Origin: Rostratula benghalensis
Lineage: Eukaryota > Chordata > Aves > Charadriiformes > Rostratulidae
Assembly: GCA_013399305.1 (NCBI GenBank)
Contig: VXAI01000136.1
Location: 1,650,718 to 1,714,717, forward strand
Direction of reading: 5' to 3'
Length of the DNA stretch: 64,000 bases
Both the position numbers and the translations under genes were made by a program. The notes beneath the pieces were generated by a model that had not been told where the DNA came from, ran no database searches, and saw only the letters and a program-made list of their open reading frames with translations. Below are positions 24,085-35,144 of this stretch, piece by piece; positions within the stretch are counted from its first letter, which is position 1, and each line of letters starts with the position of its first letter.

Positions 24085-24591
24085 TCATTCTGAATGACCA
24101 TTAGGAGAATCCATCACTACATACTTTCCCTTTTCAAAACAGAAGGGAGAAAGACCATTAACTTTTTCAAACCCAAGGAAGGAGAAACGTAATTTTAAGA
24201 ACTCCGTGGATGGAAACTTCAATCTCATCGTATTTAGACTATCCAAAAAGTTCTTGGCAAGAGGTGTATGGCTTAAGTGACCCATGAGGTCAGAGTTGAT
24301 TTTTTTTGTAATTTCTCTTGGGAAATGGTATCTTCTTGTTGCCACCAAACCCTGACTGTGGCTTGAAAGGGAGAGATGGACTTGCTCAGTGAAGTGCACA
24401 GACTGAGTCCGCAGGGTGTTGGGGAAAATGATGTCCACCTGAGTTACAGACTGTTGGGGCAGCAGGTAGAGAGTCTGTTTGAAATGTGGGCTGACAGGAG
24501 AGTGTGTGTGGAATATGCAGACCTGCAAGGGGCATCCTCCCTCTTTTAGGTTTTTGTCTCCATCTGAGGTCATAAATAGAAAGTAGTTCAA
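24085..24591 (-). other. Unexplained 168-codon open frame
   Basis: The minus strand is open for 168 codons in a moderately AT-rich region. The translated sequence has scattered Ser/His/Phe, a 'REITKKINSDL' stretch and no low complexity. There is no ATG at its very beginning (first ATG at codon 7), no signal peptide and no domain I recognise. It matches neither CR1 nor retroviral proteins. Its length is at the upper edge of chance for this base composition. Confidence 0.2.
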
Positions 24592-25299
24592 GAAGTGCCA
24601 GTATGAGAGGACTCTGAGAGTTAATCTCCAGTGATCTATTGAAGATGTTAGCTCTCACCTACCTGTCTCATTTCTACAGAAGGATAAAACTTACTAAATC
24701 ATTCCAGTTCCTAGTCCAGTGCCTAAAAGGTGTGGCTTAAATCACAGTAGGTTTAGACAGTGAACTGCAGTGGCTGGAAGTTAGGCAGTCTCTTAACTCC
24801 TCCAAATCTGGGGATGGGTAGTAGCCTTCCTCAGGAAGGCAGGCTGTGCAGCTGAGGGGGGTCACTTACAGGGGACACTGTCGTAGGCAGCATGGGTCAG
24901 AGTTCTCAGCTTCCAAATTAACTGCCAACTCAGCCTAGTTCCTTTCCACTCAAGGACACAGGAAGAGTGCCAAAAGGAGCAATATAGTGCAAAATTTGAC
25001 AAGGAAGTTTTTTTTAAAAAAACCCAGACCCTGTGAAATTAGACAAAATATCTGACAGCTAAAAACAAAGCAACTGGCAAAGTCAGTTATAAAAAAAAAA
25101 CAAACAAACACAACATTCTATAAATCAAATCCAGGATGGAATTAGAAGGCAAAAACAAAAATGGAAAGGAGGAACAGAAGGGAGGCCAGAAGTTTTCTGA
25201 CATGATTAAATGGCAACTTCCAAATAGCAAAATGAGTCAAACAGAAAATCCTTTATTATCTGACCCTAATGAAGCCAATAAACAGGAAGATAAACTAAG
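24592..25299. other. Unique stretch, A-rich at right
   Basis: No gene recognised. A-rich words such as AAAAAAACAAACAAACA at about 25091-25109 lead into the CR1 remnant. The plus frame 25136-25357 is Lys-rich and runs into that remnant. Its beginning may belong to the same old element, but this cannot be shown. Confidence 0.45.
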
Positions 25300-25850
25300 T
25301 ACACAGCTATTAAGTAAGAAGAAAATTAGGAAGGCCAAGATGGATTTCAAAGAATAAATAGCTAATGGTGTGAAAACAAATGAAAATCAGGAAGTCTGTG
25401 AGAGATCAATAATTCCACTGAATCATCAGGCGCTAAAAGGATCTGTGAATGACTGTACACACGTTGATGTGAGGCTTAGCAGCATTTTTGTATAAGTTTC
25501 ATGAAGGAGACTGCTGGGTAAATACTTACCTTGAACTTGTTCTTTCCTGGCATGGAAAAGGAAATATTTTTGGATATTGAAATGTCAGGAAAATATATAA
25601 TAACTTATAGAGTGAGAAAATTCATCAGACCCAAATGGCACACCTGGGAGTTCTAAGCGAGAGTAAGTACTGAAAAAAAGTCCACCAAAATATGCATTCT
25701 GTCTTCAAAATACCTACTTTTCCAAAGCAGAATGAGGTGGTAAATGTCATAGGTAAACAACTGAAGCTGTAGTAACAAATGTCTGGAGGGTATCTCAAGA
25801 GAGGGACAAGTCAGCCTGACCCTTGCAGGGGAAAATTACACCACCCTACT
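25300..25850 (+). mobile_element. Old CR1 ORF2 remnant (linker and RT start)
   Basis: Translated pieces fall in the order of CR1 ORF2. First comes 'KAKMDFKE' then, after a stop, 'IANGVKTNEN', 'CERSIIPLNHQ', 'KGSVNDCTHV' (the region between endonuclease and reverse transcriptase). Near 25625-25660 is a decayed 'SPGPDGIHPRVL'-type block, and near 25740-25850 blocks equivalent to 'WRVANVI' and 'PVSLT' (seen as 'QVSLTLAGENY'). Frameshifts and stops separate the pieces, so it is dead. It belongs to the older lineage, like the fragments at 6.6, 11.2 and 61.3 kb. It is on the strand opposite the RT remnant that follows at 26.7 kb. Confidence 0.75.
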
Positions 25851-26654
25851 CCCTTGGACTTTTCTATATGTCATTAGCATAGTGGATAAAAAGAAATATC
25901 ACTATGGCAACATATATATTAAGACTTAACACTTAGCATTTTGAAAGGTCTTTGGGAAATGTTTTGAGAGCAGGAACAGGCTGAACACCAGAATCCACAG
26001 GGGAAGAATGGGGCTGGGAACTTCTCAGTGGCACGGTTGTGACTGACTACTGTAGGGACATGGAGTCAAGTCTGTCCCAAACACATTGCACTCCCTTCAA
26101 ACATCTCTTCAAAAAGCAAAGCTTCCAAAGAAGGGAGATACTGAAACCTGAAGGTCCAGGTATTTTACTAAATATTGCTAACGGAAAAGCTACAGCATCT
26201 TTAATCAGGTCAGGAATATCCAACCTTCAGGGTGATGTTCAGCAGCTGAAGCATCATTGTTGAAAGTTGTAAGGGATCAAGAAACGCGTGGCTAACAAAA
26301 CCAAAAAGGAACAGTGCAAATGGAAAAATTGAAATAAAATTAAATATTCATTTCCTGAAGAGGAGTGATATTGGTGAGGTAATAATGTCACACAACTGTT
26401 TAGGTTTAACAGGTTCAAGAACTAATTTTGAGATTTTTTTTTAAAAAGGTTTACCTAAGCTAGGTGATCAAGTGAAATAATAGAAGATTACTGCAAATGC
26501 CAGTTCTGAGATTTCCATAAAAACTTCATTACCCAATATGTTAGAACTGGACAGCAATTTAATATCTGAAATGTGAAAATGCATACTAAATGTAAAAATA
26601 AAATATGTGATTTGAAAATCTTGGCTTATATCTTATATGGTTTACATTGTATTC
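25851..26654. other. Unique or unrecognised old repeat
   Basis: Lies between two CR1 remnants and has no pattern I can place. It may be further decayed CR1 sequence. A short plus frame at 26039-26263 has no motif. Confidence 0.4.
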
Positions 26655-27355
26655 AGAGATGTTTCATCCACAAGTCCATATCTTTCCTGTGCTGAGGGGT
26701 CTAGAGGTGGAGGCAGTACTTCAGGTTGGATCTCACCAGAGAGTCACCTCCCTTGACCTATTGGCCATGCTTCTGTAGATGGAGCCCAGGATGCAGTTGT
26801 TTTTCTGGGCTATGAGCATACACTGTCTGCCCATGACCAGCTTTGCATCCACCAGCATCCTCACCTTCTTCTCAGCAGGGCTGCTCTAAGTCCTGTCACG
26901 CCCCATCCTGTATTAATACCAAGAGTTGTCCGAACCCAGCTGCAGGGCCCTGCACTTGGACTTGTTGAACTTGGTAAGGTGCTCATGGGTCCACTTCTCG
27001 AGCTTGTCCAGGTCCCTCTGGATGCCACCCCATCCCTCAAGCACGTCAACCACACCACTCAGTGTGGTGTCATTGCCAAACTTGCTGGGGGTGCACACAA
27101 TCCCACTCTGTCATCAGTGAAGATGTTGAACAGTCCTTGTCCCAGCACAGACCCCTGAGGGACATCCCTTGTCACTGATCTCCATCTAGACATGGAGCTG
27201 TTGATTGCTACACTCTGGATGCATCCATCCAACCAATTCCTCATCCACCAAACAATTCACCCATCAAATCCATATCTCTCTAATTTAGAGAGAAGGGTGT
27301 TTTGGGGGACCATGTCAGTAGCCTTACAATAGTCCAGATAGAAGGTGTAAGACAA
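26655..27355 (-). mobile_element. CR1 ORF2 remnant with RT motifs
   Basis: Reading the minus strand from 27355, the pieces match the CR1 reverse transcriptase and C-terminal part in order. They are 'LDYCKATDMVPQN' (usual CKAFDTVPHN), 'LLSKLERYGFDG', 'RNWLDGCIQ', 'NSSMSRWRSVT', and 'DVPQGSVLGQGLFNIF' (the VPQGSVLGP block). Next come 'SKFGNDTTLSGVVD' (the catalytic FADD box changed to FGND), 'IQRDLDKLEKW', 'KFNKSKC', then 'SSPAEKK', 'MLVDAKL' and 'SMANRSREV'. After that, stops appear in the 'LVRPHLEYC' region. It is broken by at least two frameshifts and lacks the endonuclease, so it cannot transpose. The 3' end of the element is missing at the left. Confidence 0.95.
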
Positions 27356-27830
27356 CAGGCAGCGGGAGAAGTAGTTTGAGGGGAAACAATGAAATACCTG
27401 AGTAAACTCAGAAATTTTACTTCTATTTTTTGCTTGTAAATTGGATTACTAACTTTAATGCATTATGCAAATCCTCACCAGGAATAAATCAAATGTTATG
27501 AAAAGTGGTTACTGATGGATGGGTAAGCAATGCTCCAGATCTTTATCAGCTGAGGTTATTTATAATTCCTGTCACTGGCTAGCAACTAGTGACTGCAGAC
27601 AAGTCACTGCAAAGATATTGTTTTCCCTGTAATTCCCAAGTCTAAACTACTTCATTATATGATTGTGTGCTGTGAAATGTGAAATAATTATTGCTCTATA
27701 TTATAGTGACAGCAGCTAATGCTGCTTCCATATGGACTTTTCCCTTTTGGTACAGTGTCTCAGGACACTCCGTGTGCGGTGACAGATAGCACAGGTAAGT
27801 GAAATACACCAAAATGCAGTGCATTTTGCT
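27356..27830. other. Unique non-coding stretch
   Basis: Ordinary AT-rich sequence with no gene or repeat recognised. Confidence 0.5.
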
Positions 27831-28320
27831 CTACCTGCAGCCTTTTTTCCCTGTTACCTCTAACAAACTTAAGTTGGTCTCGTTTGCCCTCAGTGTGTGT
27901 TCATTCTCCAGCCTCTTTATGCATAATTGCAATCCCACGGAGACTGGATGTTTTACTATGGATATTAAATGGTACCAGCAGTCTCCATTAGTGTAAGAGA
28001 CCACACAGAGCTCCAAAGTGCCCTGCATGAAGGCATTAAGTGCATTACTCCAGTAGCTGAGCCTGAAGGTTTCTGACTTGGTGGCTTGCAGCATGGCATC
28101 TACAGAGATGGCCATGATTTCCAGGTCCTACCTGAAAATCTTCCTCTGTTCTGTGTTGTCTCCATGGGCCAGGGTCAGGTCTTCACTCTGGGACTGGTAG
28201 GATTGGTTTCCAGTATCCAGCTGGGACAACTGGGTTTCTCATAGGTCCTGTGGCACACAAGCTGGGGTCATGCTGATGTCTGGGTAGTGCGACTCAAATG
28301 TCTCTACGTTCTTGTGTTTA
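27831..28320 (-). other. Degenerate coding-like segment
   Basis: The minus strand from about 28320 to 27831 keeps one frame with only two stops (near 28244 and 28128). Composition looks like a globular protein: 'KNVETFESHYPDIS', then 'LTLAHGDNTEQRKIF', then 'MAISVDAMLQATKSETF', 'LSYWSNALNAFMQG', 'NGDCWYHL'. Local GC is higher than on either side. I do not recognise the family, and it is not CR1. It could be an old retrocopy of a cellular gene, an unknown transposon, or chance. No poly-A tail or target duplication was seen. Confidence 0.25.
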
Positions 28321-28830
28321 GGCAGCTGGTTTAAGTTTAATTCAAATTTTAGAAGGTGAATTTGCTAAGTGCTTCAATAAATCATTTAGGAATATGAATA
28401 TGGGTGTTGTGCCTCCATTTAGGTGACCAAATTTGAAAAATTTACATTAACAAAATCTGTGGATTACTTCAGTCATTGTTTAGCTTTATATTTGGGCAGA
28501 CCAATGAAGCTCTCATATAGTTATTTTAGAAATTACCCTGGAATATTTTCCAATTGCATATAATTATCTAAAATTTAGATAGTATATAGATCACAGAGTT
28601 AATGGATTTGCAATTTCTAAATCTTGTTCTCAGAGTGGAAAGTTAACCCATGTTTTTTTTAGCAAAGTCTTTGTTCAGTACTGAAAAGATTACAACTGTT
28701 GGGGAATCATGGTTCTGGTTATATCAGAGCCAATCTGTTAAACCAACTAACAAAGATTTGGTAAGAGCAGGTGAGGAGTTTAATGTCAAATGGACTTAAA
28801 CTCATTTGGCTTTAACTATGCACACCATAC

Positions 28831-28845
28831 ATATATATATATATA
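28831..28845. repeat. (AT)n microsatellite
   Basis: Seven AT units plus one A. Confidence 0.9.
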
Positions 28846-30325
28846 AGTTTTAAATAACTTAAATTCCTGATTTAGTCAGTGGAAACACAGAGAACTTTTG
28901 GGTCAAAATTTTTATGTTCACTTTTTATGTTCCTCTTTTTGGGTGAGACATGTGGTACCATATTTCTCTGACTGACTGTGCAAGCAGTAGACGTGACTAG
29001 GCCACGTGTAGATGTTTGCAATAGCTCAGATGAGCCCCATCCATACAAATGAGTGTATTCACAGCACCTCACTCTAGACATCAAATTCAGTGTCCACACA
29101 GAAACAATTCCCTGGCTTTCAGCCTCTATACAGAGAGAGAAAAATCATCTGTTCCAACAGGAGATACAGAGCTAAAGCCTAAAGTGTATATATTCACCAG
29201 CACCAAAGGGTCAGCTCATCTCCATAGAGCTATTTAGATCCGAGGAAAAATGTTCTGACTTAGGCACCCAGATGTTAGATGGTCTTAGCTGGTGCTAGTT
29301 GGATGGTGGGACTACTTCAAAGGTGGAAATTTAAAAGTAATGTTCATGCCTTTCCTATTTTTCCTCCCATAAATTGCTCCTTATTTTTTTAAGTACTAGC
29401 TGAACTTTTCCTGGGTTATTTAAGCCATATGTTTACTATCTATTTCAACCTATTTAGTTTTAGATATTATGAAATATTAAATTAGGATCTAAAATAATAT
29501 ATGCATGGAGGTTTATTTTAGTCGTGTTAGCTCTGTGGTTGCACCATTTTTTAAAACTTTTTTTTTCTTTTCTTTCTCTTTTCTAACTTGGAAACAGATC
29601 AAAACTTAGACTAGGGAAGAAATCTGCAGTACATGCTCGTTGCACTATTTTCTTGCCTGCAGCAGTAATTGTTTTCCAAAGTACATTTCCTGTCTTGCAA
29701 TTTTCTTACCTGCAGTAGAAAACAGTCATTTAGAACAAAACCCAAACCACTACAAATCTCATTCGTTTGGTTCTGACAATCTCATCTGCTTAGGTCTCAC
29801 ACAGCCACTGGCCATTGTTGCTCATGTCCTTGTTAAATCATTGGAACACAAGTCTGAATGTTGTGTAGTATTGCCTCTGCTGGAAAAATTAATTTAAAAC
29901 ATCGAAGTGGTGAGTTCCTCTCTGCAGTAAAGGTGTAAGCAGCGGGTATAGATGTGAGCAGGTTCAGGGAATGAATGTGTATGGCATAAGTCCAAGATTT
30001 CATTTGATATAAAATAACAAGTTTTGAATAAAGTAAAATAAAGCGTCTCTGGATGGTTTTATTTTCTCAGGATTCTGTCGCAGGTCAGTGGTCTACTGAA
30101 TTGATTCTGTCTCTCCAAAGACAGGGTTTATGTCTGCAATAAGCCACTATATCCATTGATTTACAATTTCTTATTGCTATGTTTGTCATTGCTTAAATTC
30201 TTACTCTGCAGGTAGCATTTTGGCCAAAAGGTTTGCAAAGAACACTGCCAACTTCATGTGCCCTTCACTGGAGAAGTATAACAAAAAGGAAATAGATATT
30301 TTGTATGGATTCTAAGTCTGTTGTG

Positions 30326-30339
30326 TATATATATATATA
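30326..30339. repeat. (TA)n microsatellite
   Basis: Seven TA units. Confidence 0.9.
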
Positions 30340-30599
30340 ATCACATTTTCCTAATTTTTTCCTTCTGTATTTAATTCTTTTTTTAGTATTTTCTGCCAGA
30401 ATTAAAATGAGGCAGCTTTTTCCCAAACTGAAAATCTCATCCTTTTTGTACACTGCTATTAGATTTCACAGATGTCATTAAAGAATATGTAATAATGACA
30501 ATGTGAAGGATTCAGATGATCACCTCACTGGATGCCCCAGGGGGTGACTGGGACTTTGGTAATTTTACTGTGGGAAGTGCAATTTTTTCCCCTGAAGAA

Positions 30600-30965
30600 A
30601 GAACTTGGATGATCAGTGATGCCCAATATAGCGTCAACAATGGAAACCAGCTGGGGGATGATCACCTCAGTAAAACTAGTAAGGTTTCTACAAACCTCTG
30701 GTCACAAGTGGTTCTTGAGGGTTTCATACTGGGGACAATACTGTTTTGCCTCTTCTTAAAGAGCCAAGCTGGGGAGATTCCATACATTCTCTGCAAACTG
30801 GGGGAAGATACTAAATCAGAGGGAACTCCCCAGACATTAACAAAGAGCAGCAAATTGAGCAGAAGCCCATCAGGGTGGTCAGGAGGCTGGATTGCCCTAT
30901 ATATGGGGAGGGACATACAGTCCTTTTCAGTCTAAATTATTCTCTTATTCTACAATTCTAAGTAA
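30600..30965 (+). mobile_element. Old CR1 remnant with internal deletion
   Basis: The DNA at 30700-30760 (GGTCACAAGTGGTTCTTGAG, then ACTGGGGACAATACTGTT) aligns with the CR1 block that encodes VTSGVPQGSVLGPVLFNIF. The translation here is 'SQVVLEGFILGTILFCLF'. Next, 'CKLGEDTKSEG' matches 'KFADDTKLGG', with the catalytic AD changed to GE. After about 80 bases the sequence jumps to CAGGGTGGTCAGGAGGCTGG, a block normally about 300 bases further on. It then reaches the CR1 terminus (AGTCCTTTTCAGTCTAAATT, ATTCTCTTATTCTACAATTC). The frame from 30516 to 30935 stays open, probably by chance across the deletion. Confidence 0.72.
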
Positions 30966-31032
30966 CCTACAAAAGGCATTTCTCTTTCTGATGCTGTAAA
31001 TGACTGACTGAGAAAAATTTCTATTCTATTCT

Positions 31033-31079
31033 NNNNNNNNNNNNNNNNNNNNNNNNNNNNNNNNNNNNNNNNNNNNNNN
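31033..31079. other. Assembly gap (47 N)
   Basis: The run of N is preceded by TTCTATTCTATTCT, a TTCTA-type simple repeat, and followed by an A/G-rich start (AAAAGAAAAGGGAAG). The gap therefore probably covers a simple repeat that was hard to assemble. The number of N may not equal the true length. Confidence 0.98.
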
Positions 31080-32793
31080 AAAAGAAAAGGGAAGTGGGAA
31101 AGAATGAAGACCATGTGAGAAGAAACCTAAATCCCATGTAAGGAGATTGTTCTCATCCATGAAGTATATAGTTCAACTTGGTAAATATACCTGCTATGAT
31201 CTTTAATTGATTTTGTTGGCCAGGAGCCTAGCAGAACTGTGAGTGTTTGGGCTCTCCCTTCTTCAGGAGCTTGGGCAGGGGCTGTCTCCTTATGCTGCCC
31301 TGAGAATTCACCCTGTGCCATGGCACTGAGAGGCTGGACCTGAGACAGCCTAACCAGGGCTACCAACACATTGCATGGCTCTAGTAGCTACTCAGTGTCC
31401 TCTTTGGCATCGTGTCCATGACATCAGGAAGATTTCACTTAATTGTGCCTGTCTTCAAGTCAGGATGAAGATTCACTGTCATGGAGCTGTTGCAGTATTT
31501 ATCAGCATTTTCTATAGAAAGCAGTGTGGTTAAATCAACTCTTTTAATCTTCCTGAAATATAGCCCTGTAGAAAGGTGAAGCTGTGCAATTTTCACAATT
31601 TCCTATATTGAGCTGCAACTCTATATACATTTTTTATAGATCCATTTTCATACAGTGGCATCCTTTCAAAAGCACGTAATGCTGTGTATTAACAGAAGCT
31701 TGTGATTGTGGGACAAACAGCGAAAGTAAAACTGGAAAACAGGCCCAAAGGCCTTGAGCAATTCATGTTCCTAAGCTAAGAATGAAAACATAATAATTTC
31801 TTATGTATCTCAGTGCAATCTTCTGCACAGCTGATGGGAATTTTGCCATGATTCATGCCATTGCAATGTCTAAAGATGATGTGGGGCATTGGAGCACTAA
31901 GCCCAAGAAATCTATGTCCTGAACTTTTTCTGGCAGGCATTATTTTTCCCTTGATATAGTCTGTACTTATCAGTCCTTAAGGTAAAAGGAGTTAAACTAA
32001 GATAACGTTCCCTTCCTTGTCTGTGCAGAAATAATTCCAGTGCAGACTGATGAATGCCTGAGGGTACAAAGTGAAGCACACCTAAATGAGGAAACGCCAG
32101 AGTCAGTATGGCTCTGGGAATGGTGATTTGTGCATAAGCATTACAATACCATATTTAAATACCTGATCGTGTATTATTTTTCTGCTGTGTAGTTGGATTG
32201 AGTCAAACTCATAAAGAAGAAGAAGAATTTGTTGGGCTTATTGCAAGAACCTCCTTGGCTTGTTGCAAGAGAACGACAGGTTGAACAGAACTGGATCATC
32301 CTCTTCTCTCTGCTGCAGAGTTCATGTGATGCTGGACAAGACTACTACTTGTAGCTGTCTGTAGGTGTGGATCGGAAAATAGATACTAGAAAACAGGCCA
32401 GAAAGGGGAAAACAATGTATTTAGAAGCCTTTTATCTGAATTTTTTTTTTTGTGGACTGACAGACTTTGGACGCCAGGATTATTATGTTGAATTTGCAAG
32501 AACTGACGAATTTACAACACTAAAAATCTGCTGAATCTGTACACGAGCACAAACTAAAACCAGCCACAAGTTGTGTAACTCAGGCCACATCCAAATGGAG
32601 GTGGCAGCCATACACTCATGAAGCCTACAGGAGTATACATACACCTGGTGATGCAAATCCCTTCTGAGGGAGAAGCTAACTCTGCTTCTGAGTGAGCAAC
32701 TGGGGTTGTTTTCCCAGCTATTCCTCCCTCTCAGCAACTGTGTGTGAATTAATAACTGAATATGCTGTATGAATAGCTATCTGCTACCAGCAG
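31080..32793. other. Unique non-coding stretch
   Basis: No gene recognised. Short open frames only. T-run TTTTTTTTTT near 32441. Confidence 0.5.
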
Positions 32794-33118
32794 GATTACA
32801 GAATCATGGAATTGTCTAGGTTGTAAGGAACCTTTCAGATTATCTGGTCCAACCACCAACCTGACACTGACAAAACCCATCACTACACCAATGTCCCTAA
32901 GCATTCTGTCTGCACGTCTTTTAAACATCTCCAGGGATGGTGACTCAACCACTTATCTGGGCAGCCTGTTCCCATGTTTAATAACCCTTTCAGTGTAGAA
33001 ATTTCTCTTAATATCCAAACTTAACCTCCCCTGGTGCATTTCTCCTTGTCCTTTCACCTGTTACATGGGAGAAGATACCAACCCCCACCTCTCTACGACC
33101 TTATTTCAGTAGTAACAG
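32794..33118 (-). mobile_element. CR1 LINE 3' fragment
   Basis: The plus strand begins with a tail-unit-like ACAGAATCATGGAATTGTCT. It continues through 'GGTTGTAAGGAACCTTTCAG', 'CTGGTCCAACCACCAACCTG', 'CATCTCCAGGGATGGTGACT', 'TGGGCAGCCTGTTCCCATG' and 'AACCTCCCCTGGTGCATTTC', all in the order of a reversed CR1 3' end. It is moderately diverged and 5'-truncated near 'CCTTATTTCAGTAGT'. Non-coding. Confidence 0.93.
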
Positions 33119-35144
33119 CTTAATTAATAGCAGGTATTGTAAAAAAATATGGATTGCAATTCGTGCTTTGCCCACACACACATACAAGCATACACTTGAT
33201 TCTTTATAAGGAAAAAAAAGGAATTTCCAAAAGAGTTTAGCAATGGCTCAAGTCTGTATTACTTTACCTACAGGTAGAAAAACTATCCTAGATCCAAGAC
33301 CCAAATATCCAGGAAGAAACAAACAAAAAAAAAAGAGTTCTTTGGAAAAGACAGAATTTGCTTCAAAGATATGTGGTAGGTAAGCCACAGAGGTGGGAAC
33401 AGAATTCAGACATTCTAATTCAATGCTTCGTGCTCATCTCATCATAATGAAGAAACATGAAAAGCAAGGGAGTGAACTAGATTTCACTAGATAAATGTAT
33501 GTTCTGCCAACAGCTACTCTCAAAAAAGTCTCATGGAAAAGCTTTGTAGTTTCTAATAGCCCTTGCAGCACTCTTGAATTGCTAATGTATCAAACAATTG
33601 TTGTTTGCATGGGGAAAAGGAATTACAATTTCCTTTTGCTGCTTTTTCTCCCCACAAAGTAGAGTTCAAGGGTGACATTTTTTACAGAAGAATTTGACAA
33701 AAGGTCACAGCTCCTACAAAGAGCATTCAAGTGTATAGATGCATATAATTAATGGGTTTGGTAGGCTATGAGCTACTAATGCAGGAAACTCCTGAATCAG
33801 TGACTAGAGAGAATCCTCATAGAACAAGAGTTTTCAGTAATTGGGGAGTGAAGCTGGGACCCCAACAACAAGCAGTAATAAAGAACAGGCAGGAAACCTC
33901 AGCAGATCATTGCAGAGAGCTCTATATTTGTTGCCACACATGGGATTAAAGAGTGTGTCTGTGAACCCATCCAGGTCAACTTCTCCTGCATTAGGGCCAG
34001 GAGAGACCCTCTCTCGTGCATGGCTCTACCAACCACTTCCTCACTCCCAGCCTTCCCACCAGGATGTACCAGGAAGAGAAGCTGATACCTCCCTGGCATT
34101 TATCTGGGACCATTTGCAAAGCTCCAACATGAATAACCTGTCTTCCTTACAGCTGAGCATGAATTCATCTAGCCCCCACCCTTTTTTCATATTTACTTTC
34201 CCAGGATCTTAAACACAATAGCACTTCCTTCAGTTACTCACAGCTGCCTAATCAGCCTTGACATTAAAAAATCTGAGTTCTTTTTCTACCAAAGGAAAAT
34301 GAAAGCCAGCCTCTCCCTGCATCATAGGACAAACACCAGAAACTATAGATTTACCTGATTTTCAGATAATGCTTCTCCACTTGCCCATCTCCCCACATCT
34401 CCCAGATAGCAGCAGAGCTCTCTAGTCCTGAGGACACAAGTATTTACATTAAACTCATTCATGATACCTGACTAGTTCCTAATTGGTTCCAAAGCCACAT
34501 CAGGGAAAAACCCAGCTGAAGTGCAGAAGCACAGCAGTCCTAAAAAAGCTGCAATGGTCCATATCTTCTAATATCCCTCTTCTTCTCCACTAATCCCCCC
34601 AAATTAGGTTGCTTTATTAAAAAACTGAAATAGAAAATTGGAAATAGTACAAAGCTACACTGTCCTACTGAGCATTTACAGACACTCACCCAGCTTGGTC
34701 CTTTGCTGGTTTTTTTATCAATTAGCTAAACTGATTTCAGCTGCACTCAGCTGCTTTCTGCCAGCTGAGAGTGGGACATGGTGCTCATCTGCTCTGTTCT
34801 TTGATTCCTAAATAAGTGAGTAACTGTACAAACAAATAAAACTCTCGGCTCTGGAGCTGAGGAAGTTCACCCACGACCAGTAACTGGATACTTGGAAGGT
34901 AATACCTCAGGATTTAAAAACTGACTAGGTATTGGTATTTATTGCCATTTTTTTAAGAACAAGTGTGGGTGGGTTTCATAAGACAACAAATACTTTCATA
35001 GGTGAGCACATACAGAAGCTGTGAACTCAGTGCTGGCACACAGAGGGGAAAGACTGAAGGGAAAAGATTAATTTTGAGCTATTTAAACTGAGGACTAAAA
35101 AAATTACTGCTCTAAGGAGATGCACGGGCAGTGTCACTGAGCAT
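33119..35144. other. Unique non-coding stretch
   Basis: No gene recognised. Notable only for three CAGCTG E-boxes within 30 bases at 34738-34767. Confidence 0.5.
34738..34767. promoter_or_regulatory. Cluster of three E-boxes
   Basis: CAGCTG occurs at 34738-34743, 34748-34753 and 34762-34767. CAGCTG is the preferred class of site for many bHLH proteins. Spacings of 10 and 14 bases from start to start put the first two on the same helical face. Function is inferred only from the motif. Confidence 0.2.

Larger units (their letters stand above)
28321..30599. other. Unique non-coding stretch
   Basis: No gene recognised. It contains two short AT dinucleotide repeats (listed) and T-rich bits near 29555-29580. 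The left part of the frame beginning at 30516 may already belong to the CR1 remnant that follows. Confidence 0.5.

Noticed and set aside
30516..30935. 140-codon frame considered as a gene
   Set aside because: Its DNA aligns with CR1 reverse-transcriptase and tail blocks, so it is a transposon relic.
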